Shown here: positions 8,851 to 16,999 of the stretch, piece after piece | How positions within the stretch are numbered: the first letter of the stretch is position 1 | How the letters are laid out: each line of letters opens with the position of its first letter | Source: Ensifer adhaerens | Lineage (GTDB): Bacteria > Pseudomonadota > Alphaproteobacteria > Rhizobiales > Rhizobiaceae | Assembly: GCF_000697965.2 (NCBI RefSeq) | Contig: NZ_CP015882.1 | Span: forward strand, 744,001 to 808,000 | Length of the DNA stretch: 64,000 nucleotides | Reading direction: 5' to 3' | Program-made: the position numbers and the translations under genes | The notes under the pieces: generated by a model | Seen by the model: the letters and a program-made list of their open reading frames with translations, nothing else | Databases searched by the model: none | Told to the model about the DNA's origin: nothing

Positions 8851-9252
8851 TTGACAATTTCAACAACATTAGCGGGACGTCGAGTGCTCGTCGTTGAAGA
8901 CGAAATGCTGGTGGCAATGTCAATCGAGGACACTCTGCTTGCGGCTGGAATGCAGATTGTGGGCCTTGCTCCGACTGTGGATCGGGCGCTGCAATTACTT
9001 AACGACGCGACGAAAATCGACGTCGTCGTGCTCGACATGAACCTCCAGGGACACAGCGGGCTTCCCGTGGCTGACGCGTGTTATCAGCAATCGATTCCGT
9101 TTCTTGTCCTAAGCGGATATGGGACGTCGGCCTTGCTTGGGACCAGCCACACAGCTCCAGTTCTCTCCAAGCCGTTTTCGAACTCTGTCCTGGTGGAAGC
9201 GCTGGACGCGGTACTTGAGCAGAAGAACGGGGAGGCATCTTCATCCGTGTGA
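8851..9252 (+). CDS. Single-domain response regulator
   Basis: A 133-residue CheY-like receiver with no output domain. The acidic pocket is VVEDE at residues 14-18, the phospho-acceptor is Asp62 in VVVLDMNLQG, and the conserved lysine is in VLSKPF. The TTG start at 8851 lies 2 bp after the kinase stop, so the pair is co-transcribed and probably coupled. Receivers of this kind usually serve as phospho-sinks or relay proteins for HWE kinases in alphaproteobacteria. The partner output is not in this window. Confidence 0.88.
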   Translation: MTISTTLAGRRVLVVEDEMLVAMSIEDTLLAAGMQIVGLAPTVDRALQLLNDATKIDVVVLDMNLQGHSGLPVADACYQQSIPFLVLSGYGTSALLGTSHTAPVLSKPFSNSVLVEALDAVLEQKNGEASSSV

Positions 9253-9567
9253 TCAGAATGAATGCCCTGCCCCGAGGTAGCCTGCCCGTCCTTTCGGCCT
9301 CCTCTGGTGCGATTTGCCTAACGTCATTTGGCGCGATGGTGGCTCTTGGCCTGCACCGGCTTACAGATCGGCAATGTCGCCCTGCTCGCTGACGGGGGGG
9401 CGTCTGTTTCCATGACCGTCGCAGGCCACTCCAAAAGAAGGCCAGCGCAGCTCCGAGCTCCGTCGACGTCATCGAGGAAGGATCTACAATCTGTGTGCCA
9501 TCGACACGAATGATCGTCACTTGGACGCGGGCCGTCGCGGAACTCAGCGTCAACGAAGGAGCGGAAA
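9253..9567. other. Gap between the response regulator and the SyrB-like gene
   Basis: A 315-bp stretch without a gene that I can support. A minus-strand frame starting at a TTG at 9553 begins plausibly (VQVTIIRVDGTQIVDPSSM), but it turns arginine- and proline-rich and runs under the response-regulator gene, so it looks like a shadow or a decayed gene. No terminator, repeat or RNA gene is apparent. Confidence 0.5.
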
Positions 9568-10140
9568 CTAAAACCGTTCCAGCATCTTCTTGAGAGTTAC
9601 GTTCTGCGCACGGAGTTGTTCCCCCAGCAGTTTTCGGAGGCGGCTGTTTTCCGCATCAAGTGAAACCAACTCTTCCAAGACCATCGTTGGCGCCGATCTC
9701 GACTCCAGATCCGACTGTTGCTCTGTAGGTTCCGAAGCGGTCCTCGGGGAGGGGCGGGGAGGATGCTTCCCGCTGGCGCGTTTCGGTAAACCGCGGGTCC
9801 TGGCGACAGTGAGCGGGCCGATTGCGGTCTCGCGAGCTTCATCAGCGACATTGGAAATTAAATGCGCCGCAGCGACCTGGTCAGCCACCTCATTCGCCGG
9901 CTCGGGCGCCGTGATCACGGCCGGTTCGTCAACAAAACTCGGGACATGAGCATCAGAGGCGGGATCAATGCCGCCGTCGGCATTCAATTCTTGACGGCCG
10001 AACAGATGAGCCGCTTCGTTTTCAACCTCGCGCGCAAGGGTCTTGAGATCTGTGTTGCCCCAGATCGAACCCGCTTGCACTTTTGGCTGACGGCGGCCGG
10101 ACTTGAACTCAACAACGAACCTGCGTTGTGGCGTTTTCAT
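9568..10140 (-). CDS. SyrB-like protein with C-terminal leucine-rich coiled coil
   Basis: A 190-residue protein that I start at 10140 (MKTPQRRFVVEFKSGRRQ), a conserved-looking N-terminus; the frame extends to 10245 without support. Residues 1-50 form a basic segment followed by IWGNTDLKTLAREVE, the middle is low-complexity and Pro/Ala-rich, and the last 35 residues are a heptad segment (LVSLDAENSRLRKLLGEQ). That tail is clearly related to the tail of the SyrB protein encoded just upstream. I recognise it as a rhizobial SyrB-associated protein of unknown function; DNA binding or heterodimer formation with SyrB is inference. Confidence 0.7.
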   Translation of the reverse strand: MKTPQRRFVVEFKSGRRQPKVQAGSIWGNTDLKTLAREVENEAAHLFGRQELNADGGIDPASDAHVPSFVDEPAVITAPEPANEVADQVAAAHLISNVADEARETAIGPLTVARTRGLPKRASGKHPPRPSPRTASEPTEQQSDLESRSAPTMVLEELVSLDAENSRLRKLLGEQLRAQNVTLKKMLERF

Positions 10141-10273
10141 ATAGTTTGAACCCAATGTAGATCGACGTGCTGCGGCATGATCGGCTGCACAACGTCGGGT
10201 GCAACCTCGCATCTCAGCCGCCCGCCAAAGGAGCGGTGGAGCCACAGCGCTCAGCGCGTGGCTTCTCCGGGCC

Positions 10274-10738
10274 TCAATCTATGCCAAGCCTCTTGCGCAG
10301 GTCGGCATTCTCAGTGCGCAGTTTTTCCGCCAGGAGTTTTCGCAGCTTCTGGTTCTCGTCGTCTAGCTTCACCAGTTCGGCGAACTCGTCGCTGGCCGAC
10401 GCGGGCTTTTTGCTCGTCTTATCATCCGCCTTTAAGCTACCCTTCCAGTTATAGTAGGTCTGCTCGGATATTCCTGCGCTTTTAATCGCATCTTTGATCG
10501 TGCTCGTGCCGTCTGCGACCTGGGCCCCGATCTGCCTCAGCTTCTCGAGTTTATCTTGTTCGCTGAACTTACGGGACTTGGTGGGTTGCGTTGATGCTGT
10601 TGCCTTCGAAGTCGCCCGTGTGGTTTCCCCAGCCGCTTTCTGACGCTTCGTCGCGCTTCGCTTTGCTCGCTCGGGTGTGTGCACAGTCGTTGCGTCCTCC
10701 GCAACCAGGGTGGTTGGCGTCGTGTTTTCGTCAGGCAT
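10274..10738 (-). CDS. syrB: SyrB-family symbiosis regulator
   Basis: A 154-residue protein matching rhizobial SyrB, described in S. meliloti as a negative regulator of syrM. The N-terminal third is Thr/Lys/Ala-rich and probably disordered. Residues about 65-100 form a transposase-type helix-turn-helix (GTSTIKDAIKSAGISEQTYY followed by NWK), and residues 118-152 a leucine-rich coiled coil (LDDENQKLRKLLAEKLRTEN). This order is the same as in IS3-family OrfA proteins. GGGAT precedes the ATG. The second SyrB-like gene lies 133 bp downstream on the same strand. Whether it acts in symbiosis here cannot be told from sequence. Confidence 0.8.
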   Translation of the reverse strand: MPDENTTPTTLVAEDATTVHTPERAKRSATKRQKAAGETTRATSKATASTQPTKSRKFSEQDKLEKLRQIGAQVADGTSTIKDAIKSAGISEQTYYNWKGSLKADDKTSKKPASASDEFAELVKLDDENQKLRKLLAEKLRTENADLRKRLGID

Positions 10739-10941
10739 GAGTGATCCCTTTTTTATGGTCGCCCTTTTTTCAACCGAGTGAAGACCAGAGTCAACATTAC
10801 TTGCCGGTCGATTTTTGGTGCCGATCCAATAGGGTATACGGATTGGCTAGATGTTTTCCATGCCGGAACAGCTCGACGTTAGACCCGAGGGTCGAGATCG
10901 GCGTTCGCCAATAGGGCTTCCATTGCACTGCTGGCTCAACG

Positions 10942-10980
10942 GTTGTCGATGGGGCGGCGTAGCACTTCCCCATCGACAAC
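10942..10980. other. Perfect 13-bp inverted repeat downstream of doeD
   Basis: GTTGTCGATGGGG and CCCCATCGACAAC pair perfectly around a 13-nt loop. On the minus strand it begins 32 nt after the stop of the aminotransferase gene, so it could be the 3' end of the doeX-doeC-doeD transcript. No U-tract follows. The surrounding 274-bp gap (10739-11012) also contains a short minus-strand frame (10797-10982) that I cannot identify and do not call. Confidence 0.5.
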
Positions 10981-11012
10981 AAGGTTCAAATTGCGTGTAT
11001 TGGCATCTGCAC

Positions 11013-12401
11013 TCATCTTGCCTTTGCTTTGCCAAGGACAGATGTGACGGCCTCGACCGCCGCTTTCACCACAACATTGGCCTCATCCTTTGTGAGGCAA
11101 AGCGGTGGCGCAAAGCCGAGGATATCACCTTGCGGCATGGCCCGCCCGATGACGCCGCGCTCAAGCAGGGCAGCCGCAACTTGCGGGCCGATCTTCTTTG
11201 CCGGATCGAAAAATACCCGGTCGTCCTTATCCTCGACGAACTCAATTGCGGCCATCAGGCCATCGCCACGTATTTCGCCCACATGTCTGTGGTCAGCGAG
11301 TGCCTTCGTCAATTCGGAGCGGAAATAAGCGCCCGTGCTGTCGGCATTTTCAACCAGGCCCAACTCGTCGATCAGTTCGAGGTTGGCGACCCCCGCGGCC
11401 GCACAGATCGGATGGGCGGAATAGGTCCAGCCATGGCCGATCGCGCCCAGTTCGTCAGATCCTTGCACCAGCACCTGCCACATCTTATCCGATACGATCG
11501 TGCCGGAAAGCGGCGCGTAGGCCGAGGTCAGACCCTTGGCAATGGTGATGAGGTCGGGCTTCATGCCGTAGTGGTCCGATCCGAACATGGTGCCGAGGCG
11601 GCCGAAGCCGGTCACCACCTCGTCTGCGACGAGCAGGATGTCGTATTTTTCGAGCACAGCCTGGACCTTCTGCCAGTAGCCCTTCGGCGGCGGCACGATG
11701 CCGCCAGTACCGAGGATCGGCTCGCCGATGAGGGCGGCGATCGTCTCCGGTCCTTCCGCAAGGATCATCTCCTCGAGCTTGTCGGCGCAATATTGCGAGA
11801 ACTGCTCTTCATCCATCGAGCGATCGGGGCGTCGGAAGAAGTAGGGTGCTTCGGTGTGCAGGATCGGCGCGCGCGGCAGGTCAAAGGCGTTGTGGAATAG
11901 ATGCAAGCCGGTCAGGGAGCCCGTCATGACGCCGGAGCCGTGATAGCCGCGCCAGCGGGAGATGATCTTCTTCTTTTCCGGCCGGCCAAGGATGTTGTTG
12001 TAGTACCAGATCAGCTTGATGTTGGTCTCGTTGGCATCGGAGCCTGAAAGACCGAAATAGACGCGGCTCATGCCCGCCGGCGCACGATCGATGATCATCT
12101 TGGAAAGCGTGATCGACGCTTCCGTACCGTGGCCGACATAGGCGTGATAATAAGCAAGGTTCTTCGCCTGCTCGGCGATCGCGTCTGCGATCTTCTGCCG
12201 GCCGTAGCCCACATTGACGCAATAAAGGCCAGCAAAGGCATCAAGGCTCGTCCTGCCGCTGGTGTCGGTAATATACACACCTTCGCCGCCGCCGATCACC
12301 CGGGTCGGTGTTTCACCACGCGCATGCATGCCCATATGCGTGGAGGGGTGGAAGAAGTGATCACGGTCCCAGGCGCTGAGTTCGTTGCTTTTTTCGAGCA
12401 T
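11013..12401 (-). CDS. doeD: Diaminobutyrate aminotransferase for ectoine degradation (DoeD/Atf)
   Basis: A class III PLP-dependent aminotransferase of 462 residues. The PLP lysine is Lys289 in LITIAKGLTSAYAPLSG, with the cofactor aspartate in LLVADEVVTGFGRLG. In this context it should transaminate L-2,4-diaminobutyrate, the product of EutE, to aspartate semialdehyde. The start at 12401 (MLEKSNELSAWDRDHFFHPS) matches the usual N-terminus; the upstream extension to 12554 overlaps the previous gene. It follows doeC by 37 bp and precedes a perfect hairpin. In other clusters the same family acts on beta-alanine or GABA, so the substrate comes from the neighbours. Confidence 0.88.
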   Translation of the reverse strand: MLEKSNELSAWDRDHFFHPSTHMGMHARGETPTRVIGGGEGVYITDTSGRTSLDAFAGLYCVNVGYGRQKIADAIAEQAKNLAYYHAYVGHGTEASITLSKMIIDRAPAGMSRVYFGLSGSDANETNIKLIWYYNNILGRPEKKKIISRWRGYHGSGVMTGSLTGLHLFHNAFDLPRAPILHTEAPYFFRRPDRSMDEEQFSQYCADKLEEMILAEGPETIAALIGEPILGTGGIVPPPKGYWQKVQAVLEKYDILLVADEVVTGFGRLGTMFGSDHYGMKPDLITIAKGLTSAYAPLSGTIVSDKMWQVLVQGSDELGAIGHGWTYSAHPICAAAGVANLELIDELGLVENADSTGAYFRSELTKALADHRHVGEIRGDGLMAAIEFVEDKDDRVFFDPAKKIGPQVAAALLERGVIGRAMPQGDILGFAPPLCLTKDEANVVVKAAVEAVTSVLGKAKAR

Positions 12402-12438
12402 GGTCTTTCCTTTCGCGTATGAAATGTGGCGCCTGCGG

Positions 12439-13935
12439 TCAGGCGGCCGTATCGATGCAGAGATATTTGAGTTCGGTGAAGGCCTCGATGCCGTGGCGGG
12501 AGCCTTCGCGGCCAAGGCCCGACTGTTTCCAGCCGCCGAAGGGGATCGGTCCACCGGTGATTTTCACCCGATTGATCGCGACCATCCCGTACTCCAAAGC
12601 CCGTGCAAGACGCATCTGGCGCGCTCCGTTTTCGGTGACGACATAGGCGACGAGGCCGTACTCGGTGTCGTTTGCCCGGGCGACTACTTCGGTCTCGCTG
12701 TCGAAGGCGGTGACCGCGGCAACCGGGCCGAAGGTCTCCTCACGCATGATCAGCGCATCGTCCGGTACATCCGTCAAAAGGGTCGGCTCGAAGAACAGAG
12801 CGCCTGTCTTGTGGCGCTTGCCGCCCGCCAGCAGCTTTGCGCCGCGCTTCAGCGCATCGGCGACCTGTTCTTCCACCTTGGCGATGGCACGCTCGTGCAT
12901 CAGGGGGCCGATCTCGGCGTCTGGTTCGAGGCCCGAGGCAACCTTCAGCGCTTCGATGCGAGCCTTGAACGCCCGCGTGAAGTCCGCAAGTGCAGGGCGC
13001 TCGACATAAATGCGGTTGGCGGCGAGGCAATCCTGCCCGGATGTGGCGAACTTCGCCGCCATTGCGATGTCGGCAGCCTTCTCGATGTCGGCATCGGCAA
13101 AGACGATCAATGGTGCATGGCCACCGAGCTCCATCACCATCCGCTTCATGGTGTCAGCGCACTGGCCCGCAATCAGCTTGCCGATCTGCGTCGAGCCGGT
13201 GAAGCTCATGGCGCGAATACGCGGATCGGCATTCATGCGGCCGACGATCGTGGCGGCATCGCCGGTCACCACATTGAAGACACCCGCGGGAAGCCCAGCC
13301 CGCTCGCCAAGTTCGGCAAGGGCGAGCGCTGAAAGCGGCGTTTCGCTGGAGGGATGCGCAACGACCGTGCAGCCGGCGGCAAGGGCAGCTGCGGCCTTCC
13401 GGGTGATCATGGCTGAGGGGAAGTTCCACGGCGTCACGATCCCGACGACACCCAGCGCCTCGCGCCGCACGATCATTTCGGCTCCGGGCAGATGGCTGGT
13501 GACGCTTTCCGCATTCAGCCGCTTTCCTTCCTCCGCGTACCATTCGACGAAGGAGGCCGCGTAGTCGATTTCACCGCGCGATTCGGCGAGTGGTTTGCCC
13601 TGTTCCAGCGTCATCAAGAGCGCAAGGTCCTCGCGCGCCTCCAGTATCAGGTCGTGCCACTTGCGAAGAATAGCGGAACGCTGCTGCGGCAGCATGCTGC
13701 GCCAGGCGGGCAGTGCGTCACTCGCCGCCGAGATGGCTTCTGCGGCCTCATCGGCACCAAGGGCTGCGACCCAGGCAAGCGTCGCCGACGAGGCAGGGTC
13801 CGTCACCTTGAAGCCTGCGCCGTCGCGGCTAGCAATCCAGCGCCCACCGACATAGGAGAGCTCCCTTAAGAGGTGCGGATCGGCAAGGCGGGCAAGCGCG
13901 TCGTGAAAGGTCGTGCGGGCAAATACGGCGGTCAT
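12439..13935 (-). CDS. doeC: Aspartate-semialdehyde dehydrogenase of the ALDH family (DoeC/Ssd)
   Basis: A 498-residue NAD(P)-dependent aldehyde dehydrogenase, close to GabD-type succinate-semialdehyde dehydrogenases. The general base is Glu269 in MELGGHAP and the nucleophile Cys303 in SGQDCLAANR. Within the ectoine locus it should oxidise aspartate semialdehyde to aspartate. The start is at 13935 (MTAVFARTTF); the frame runs to 13995 without support. One oddity is that the cofactor-binding lysine usual after the GCTVV segment (VLKP in homologues) reads as His194 here (VVAHPSSETP). It lies between doeX and doeD on the minus strand. Confidence 0.88.
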   Translation of the reverse strand: MTAVFARTTFHDALARLADPHLLRELSYVGGRWIASRDGAGFKVTDPASSATLAWVAALGADEAAEAISAASDALPAWRSMLPQQRSAILRKWHDLILEAREDLALLMTLEQGKPLAESRGEIDYAASFVEWYAEEGKRLNAESVTSHLPGAEMIVRREALGVVGIVTPWNFPSAMITRKAAAALAAGCTVVAHPSSETPLSALALAELGERAGLPAGVFNVVTGDAATIVGRMNADPRIRAMSFTGSTQIGKLIAGQCADTMKRMVMELGGHAPLIVFADADIEKAADIAMAAKFATSGQDCLAANRIYVERPALADFTRAFKARIEALKVASGLEPDAEIGPLMHERAIAKVEEQVADALKRGAKLLAGGKRHKTGALFFEPTLLTDVPDDALIMREETFGPVAAVTAFDSETEVVARANDTEYGLVAYVVTENGARQMRLARALEYGMVAINRVKITGGPIPFGGWKQSGLGREGSRHGIEAFTELKYLCIDTAA

Positions 13936-13984
13936 GGCAGCCTCCTCTTGGTGTCTGGAGGGAGTCTGCCAGAGGGCGAGGGAC

Positions 13985-14051
13985 AGATTGTCCATTGCCG
14001 GGGTGGGCGTCAGAGACTTTGGCTAAAGATTGGCCCGGCCGTAGACAATCT
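13985..14051. promoter_or_regulatory. Paired AGATTGTC / GACAATCT motifs between doeX and doeC
   Basis: An 8-bp motif at 13985-13992 recurs as its exact reverse complement at 14044-14051, in the 118-bp gap between doeX and doeC. The core GACAAT also forms an inverted pair upstream of doeX (14581-14608). Repetition of the core beside an Lrp/AsnC regulator suggests binding sites for that regulator. This is inference from sequence only. Confidence 0.35.
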
Positions 14052-14053
14052 CT

Positions 14054-14536
14054 CTATTCGGAAGGGGGAAGCAACGTCTCGAGTGGAAGCACGGTCTCCT
14101 CCTTCACCGTCTTGGTGACGATGTAGGTGAAGTAGCGGTCGATGCCGAGCTCACGGTCAAGCAGGCTGTCGACAAGGCGCTGGTACGCATCGATATCGCG
14201 CGCCACGATCTTCAGGATGTAATCGACGCCACCGCCGACCGACCAGCAGGCCACGATCTCGGGCGTTGTCGCGACAGCCCGTTCGAAGCGTTCGAAATCC
14301 ACCTGCCGATGATTGGCGAGCGTCACCTCCATCATCACGCTGGCAACAGGCGCAACGCGTCGCACCGCAACACGCGCGTGATATCCCGTGACGATGCCGG
14401 CCCTTTCCAGCTTGCGCAGGCGCAGCCAGCAGGGCGTTGGTGATAGACCCGCCCGTTCCGCCAGCGCCAGCTTGGTGATGCGTCCGTTCTGCTGGATCGC
14501 CTCCAGGATACGCAGGTCGATGGCGTCGAGTTTCAT
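14054..14536 (-). CDS. doeX: Lrp/AsnC-family regulator of ectoine catabolism (DoeX)
   Basis: A 160-residue feast/famine regulator. An N-terminal helix-turn-helix (LRILEAIQQNGRITKLALAE, then LSPTPCWLRLRKLERAGIV) is followed by an alpha-beta effector domain (residues about 65-150) that would bind an amino acid. The start is set at 14536 (MKLDAIDLRILEAIQ); the longer frame to 14662 would overlap the divergent enuR. In other bacteria the ectoine-linked AsnC protein responds to ectoine breakdown products such as diaminobutyrate. Its position upstream of doeC and doeD and divergent from enuR fits control of this locus. Confidence 0.87.
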   Translation of the reverse strand: MKLDAIDLRILEAIQQNGRITKLALAERAGLSPTPCWLRLRKLERAGIVTGYHARVAVRRVAPVASVMMEVTLANHRQVDFERFERAVATTPEIVACWSVGGGVDYILKIVARDIDAYQRLVDSLLDRELGIDRYFTYIVTKTVKEETVLPLETLLPPSE

Positions 14537-14580
14537 TCGGGGCGCCCTCCGGGCGGGGATCGTGTCAAAGCGGAGGAAAA

Positions 14581-14608
14581 GACAATGGGAAACCATTTTG
14601 GCATTGTC
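14581..14608. promoter_or_regulatory. GACAATG/CATTGTC inverted repeat in the doeX-enuR promoter region
   Basis: GACAATG (14581-14587) and CATTGTC (14602-14608) form a 7-bp inverted repeat with a 14-bp spacer, inside the 103-bp region between the divergent doeX and enuR genes. A second smaller pair, TGTC-N8-GACA, overlaps the enuR start codon (14630-14645). Candidate operator for DoeX or EnuR; not demonstrated. Confidence 0.4.
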
Positions 14609-14639
14609 AATTGAACTGATTTTGAGCACTGTCGAAATC

Positions 14640-16025
14640 ATGACAAATTGGCGACCCGACATATCCCAGTTGCGCCGGCCGGCCTATCTCTCCCTCGCCG
14701 AGCAGATCGCCCGCGCCATCCAGGAAGGGCATCTGCCGAACGGGACGCGCCTGCTGCCGCATCGCAAGCTCGCCGACGACCTGAAACTTTCCGTGCAAAC
14801 CGTCAGCCGCGCCTATGACGAACTGATCCGACGAGGGCTCATTTCCGGAGAGATTGGTCGCGGTTCCTTCGTGCAGACAAGGCCGAAGGAACCTGAGCCA
14901 CCCTACCTGCCGGAGCGTCTTGGCGAACTGGTGGATCTCTCGATCCTGAAGCCCGTGTGCGAGCAACTCCATCTGGAGCGCATGCGCGCAGCCTTCGGGT
15001 GGCTGGCGGAGAACCTGCCGTCAAGTTCGGCGCTTTCCTTCCGGCCGAATATGGTTTTCCCGCGCCATCGCACCGTCGCGGCCGAGTGGCTGTCGCAGTG
15101 CGGTCTCGATGTATCACCCCTCAATATCAGTCTGACGAATGGCGCAACCTCAGGCATGACAGTGGCGCTGATGAGCGTCGCTCCGCCGGGCTCGACCGTT
15201 GCGACCGAGGCGATCAGCCACCACACGCTCGTGCCGCTTTCCAGCTACCTTGGCCTTCATCTCGAGGGCTTGCCGATCGATCGCGAAGGCATGATCCCCG
15301 AGGCGTTGGATGAAGCTTGCCGCACCGGCGTGATCCGCGCCGTCTTTCTCCAGCCCTCGGTGATCAATCCGACCGCGGCGTTGATGGGGCCCGAGCGCCG
15401 GCAGGCGCTTGCCGAGGTTGCACGACGCCACGATATCGCGATCATCGAGAACGACATCCTGGGGCCGCTTGTGGAAGGTCGGGCACCGCCGATTGCGGCC
15501 TATGCGCCGGAGCGTACCCTCTACGTCACCAGCTTCACAAAGATCACGGTACCGGGCCTGCGCATCGGCTATCTTGCCGCTCCGGATCGCTATGTCGCAG
15601 CGGTTGCCAACCGCCATCTCGTCTCCAACTGGATGGCGACGCCTTCAATCGCCGAGATCGCAACACTTTGGGTCAGCGACGGCACGGCGATGGAACTCGT
15701 CAATTGGCAGCGCCGGGCACTTGGCGTACGTCACGCGATCGCCGAGGATGCGCTTGCGGGCTTGCCCTATTATAGCCATCCGCAGAGCCTGCATGTGTGG
15801 CTACCCTTACCGGAAGGGCATGCGGAGGAAGGGTTCGTATCCCAGGCGCGTCTGCGCGGTGTCGCTATTGCGCCCGGCTCTTCGTTCCGCACGGCCGACC
15901 AGGGTTGGCAGCCGGCGGTGCGCATTTCGCTCGGCTCGACCACCGAGCAGGAATTGCGCACCGGACTTGGCATTCTCGCCTCACTCGCCAGCGGAAATCC
16001 AGAAGCGCTGTTGCTCGCGATTTGA
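14640..16025 (+). CDS. enuR: EnuR, MocR/GntR-type regulator of ectoine utilisation
   Basis: A 461-residue MocR-type regulator: an N-terminal winged helix (residues 10-75, LPHRKLADDLKLSVQTVSRA) fused to an aminotransferase-like domain (about 110-450). The PLP-binding lysine is Lys301 in YVTSFTKITVPGLRIGYL, close to the position reported for characterised EnuR. EnuR represses ectoine genes and is released when PLP-bound ectoine metabolites such as N-alpha-acetyl-diaminobutyrate or diaminobutyrate are present. I start it at 14640 (MTNWRPDISQLRRPAYLSL) because the longer frame from 14388 runs antisense through doeX. It is followed by ehuA after 122 bp. Confidence 0.92.
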   Translation: MTNWRPDISQLRRPAYLSLAEQIARAIQEGHLPNGTRLLPHRKLADDLKLSVQTVSRAYDELIRRGLISGEIGRGSFVQTRPKEPEPPYLPERLGELVDLSILKPVCEQLHLERMRAAFGWLAENLPSSSALSFRPNMVFPRHRTVAAEWLSQCGLDVSPLNISLTNGATSGMTVALMSVAPPGSTVATEAISHHTLVPLSSYLGLHLEGLPIDREGMIPEALDEACRTGVIRAVFLQPSVINPTAALMGPERRQALAEVARRHDIAIIENDILGPLVEGRAPPIAAYAPERTLYVTSFTKITVPGLRIGYLAAPDRYVAAVANRHLVSNWMATPSIAEIATLWVSDGTAMELVNWQRRALGVRHAIAEDALAGLPYYSHPQSLHVWLPLPEGHAEEGFVSQARLRGVAIAPGSSFRTADQGWQPAVRISLGSTTEQELRTGLGILASLASGNPEALLLAI

Positions 16026-16048
16026 GTGAACTGCCTTGCAAATGGGCG

Positions 16049-16090
16049 ATGTCAGAATAATTGTACTGATATTATTATTGACATTGACAT
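16049..16090 (+). promoter_or_regulatory. AT-rich ehuA promoter region with TGACAT repeats
   Basis: Bases 16049-16054 read ATGTCA, and its complement TGACAT occurs twice in tandem at 16079-16084 and 16085-16090, flanking an AT-rich core. Two overlapping TTGACA boxes (16078 and 16084) could serve as a -35 element, but no convincing -10 follows. The inverted and repeated hexamer makes this the best candidate for EnuR control of the ehu-eut operon. Confidence 0.4.
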
Positions 16091-16147
16091 GATTTTGTTT
16101 GCCGCGCATCGTTGCTCCATCACTTGTCTCAATAGGGAGAGACATGC

Positions 16148-16933
16148 ATGGCAGCGCCGATCATCCGCATCGACAACATCACCAAACGCTACGGTCCCTT
16201 GACCGTACTCGACGGTTTGTCGATGGACGTGCTGCCGGGTGAAAAGCTGGCGCTTATCGGTCCCTCCGGATCGGGCAAGACAACGATCCTGCGCATTCTC
16301 ATGACATTGGAGGCGATCAGCGGCGGCCATATCGAGGTCGACGGCGACCAGCTATATCATATGCCGAAGAACGGCAGCCTCGCGCCGGCCGACGACCGCC
16401 ATCTGCACAAGATGCGCGAGAAGATCGGCATGGTCTTCCAGCACTTCAATCTCTTCCCGCACAAATGCGTGCTCGACAATGTCACGCTCGCGCCGATGCT
16501 GACGAAAGGCATGGCGAAGGCCGCGGCGGAGAAGCGGGCGATGGAGCTTCTCGACATGGTGGGCATGGCCGACAAGGCAAAGAGCATGCCCGCGCAATTG
16601 TCCGGCGGACAGAAGCAGCGCGTTGCGATCGCCCGGGCGCTGGCTCTTTCGCCAAAGATCATGCTGTTTGACGAGGTGACCTCGGCACTCGACCCGGAAC
16701 TGGTCGAAGAAGTGCTGAATGTCATGCGCAAGCTTGCGGTCGAAACAGACATGACCATGCTGCTCGTCACGCATGAGATGGGTTTCGCCCATGATTTTGC
16801 CGATCGCATTCTCTTTTTCGACCGCGGCAAGATCGTCGAGGAGGGCAAGCCGGACGAGATTTTCCGCACGCCCAAGCAGGAACGCACGCAGACCTTCCTG
16901 CGCAAGATCATCGCGGCAGGGCACCGCGTCTGA
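16148..16933 (+). CDS. ehuA: Ectoine/hydroxyectoine ABC transporter ATPase EhuA
   Basis: A 261-residue ATPase of the polar amino-acid importer type. Walker A is GPSGSGKTT (residues about 38-46), the signature is LSGGQKQRVAIARAL and Walker B is IMLFDEVTSALDP. AGGGAGAG lies upstream of the ATG at 16148. It energises uptake of ectoine and hydroxyectoine with EhuBCD and opens the long ehu-eut operon that runs to 24240. Substrate is assigned from the conserved S. meliloti gene order ehuABCD-eutABCDE. Confidence 0.94.
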   Translation: MAAPIIRIDNITKRYGPLTVLDGLSMDVLPGEKLALIGPSGSGKTTILRILMTLEAISGGHIEVDGDQLYHMPKNGSLAPADDRHLHKMREKIGMVFQHFNLFPHKCVLDNVTLAPMLTKGMAKAAAEKRAMELLDMVGMADKAKSMPAQLSGGQKQRVAIARALALSPKIMLFDEVTSALDPELVEEVLNVMRKLAVETDMTMLLVTHEMGFAHDFADRILFFDRGKIVEEGKPDEIFRTPKQERTQTFLRKIIAAGHRV

Positions 16934-16999
16934 GCGGCTTTGCCGCCCGGAAACAAGGCTCCAAACAAAAACCCGGGACAGCCAGAGGAGTTCGCAACT

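Noticed and set aside
8999..9553. Minus-strand frame of 184 residues between the response regulator and the SyrB-like gene
   Set aside because: The first 30 residues look gene-like, but the rest is Arg/Pro-rich, the start is a TTG without a ribosome binding site, and half of it runs antisense to the response regulator. It may be a decayed gene, but I cannot support it.
10797..10982. Short minus-strand frame (61 residues) with WKPYWRTPISTLGSNVELFR
   Set aside because: It could be a fragment of a mobile-element gene, but I could not match it to a family, and it contains the 13-bp inverted repeat. Too weak to call.
10851..13332. Plus-strand frames of 315-349 residues across doeD and doeC
   Set aside because: Antisense to two enzymes with complete catalytic residues; His/Gly/Arg-rich sequence without a recognisable fold.
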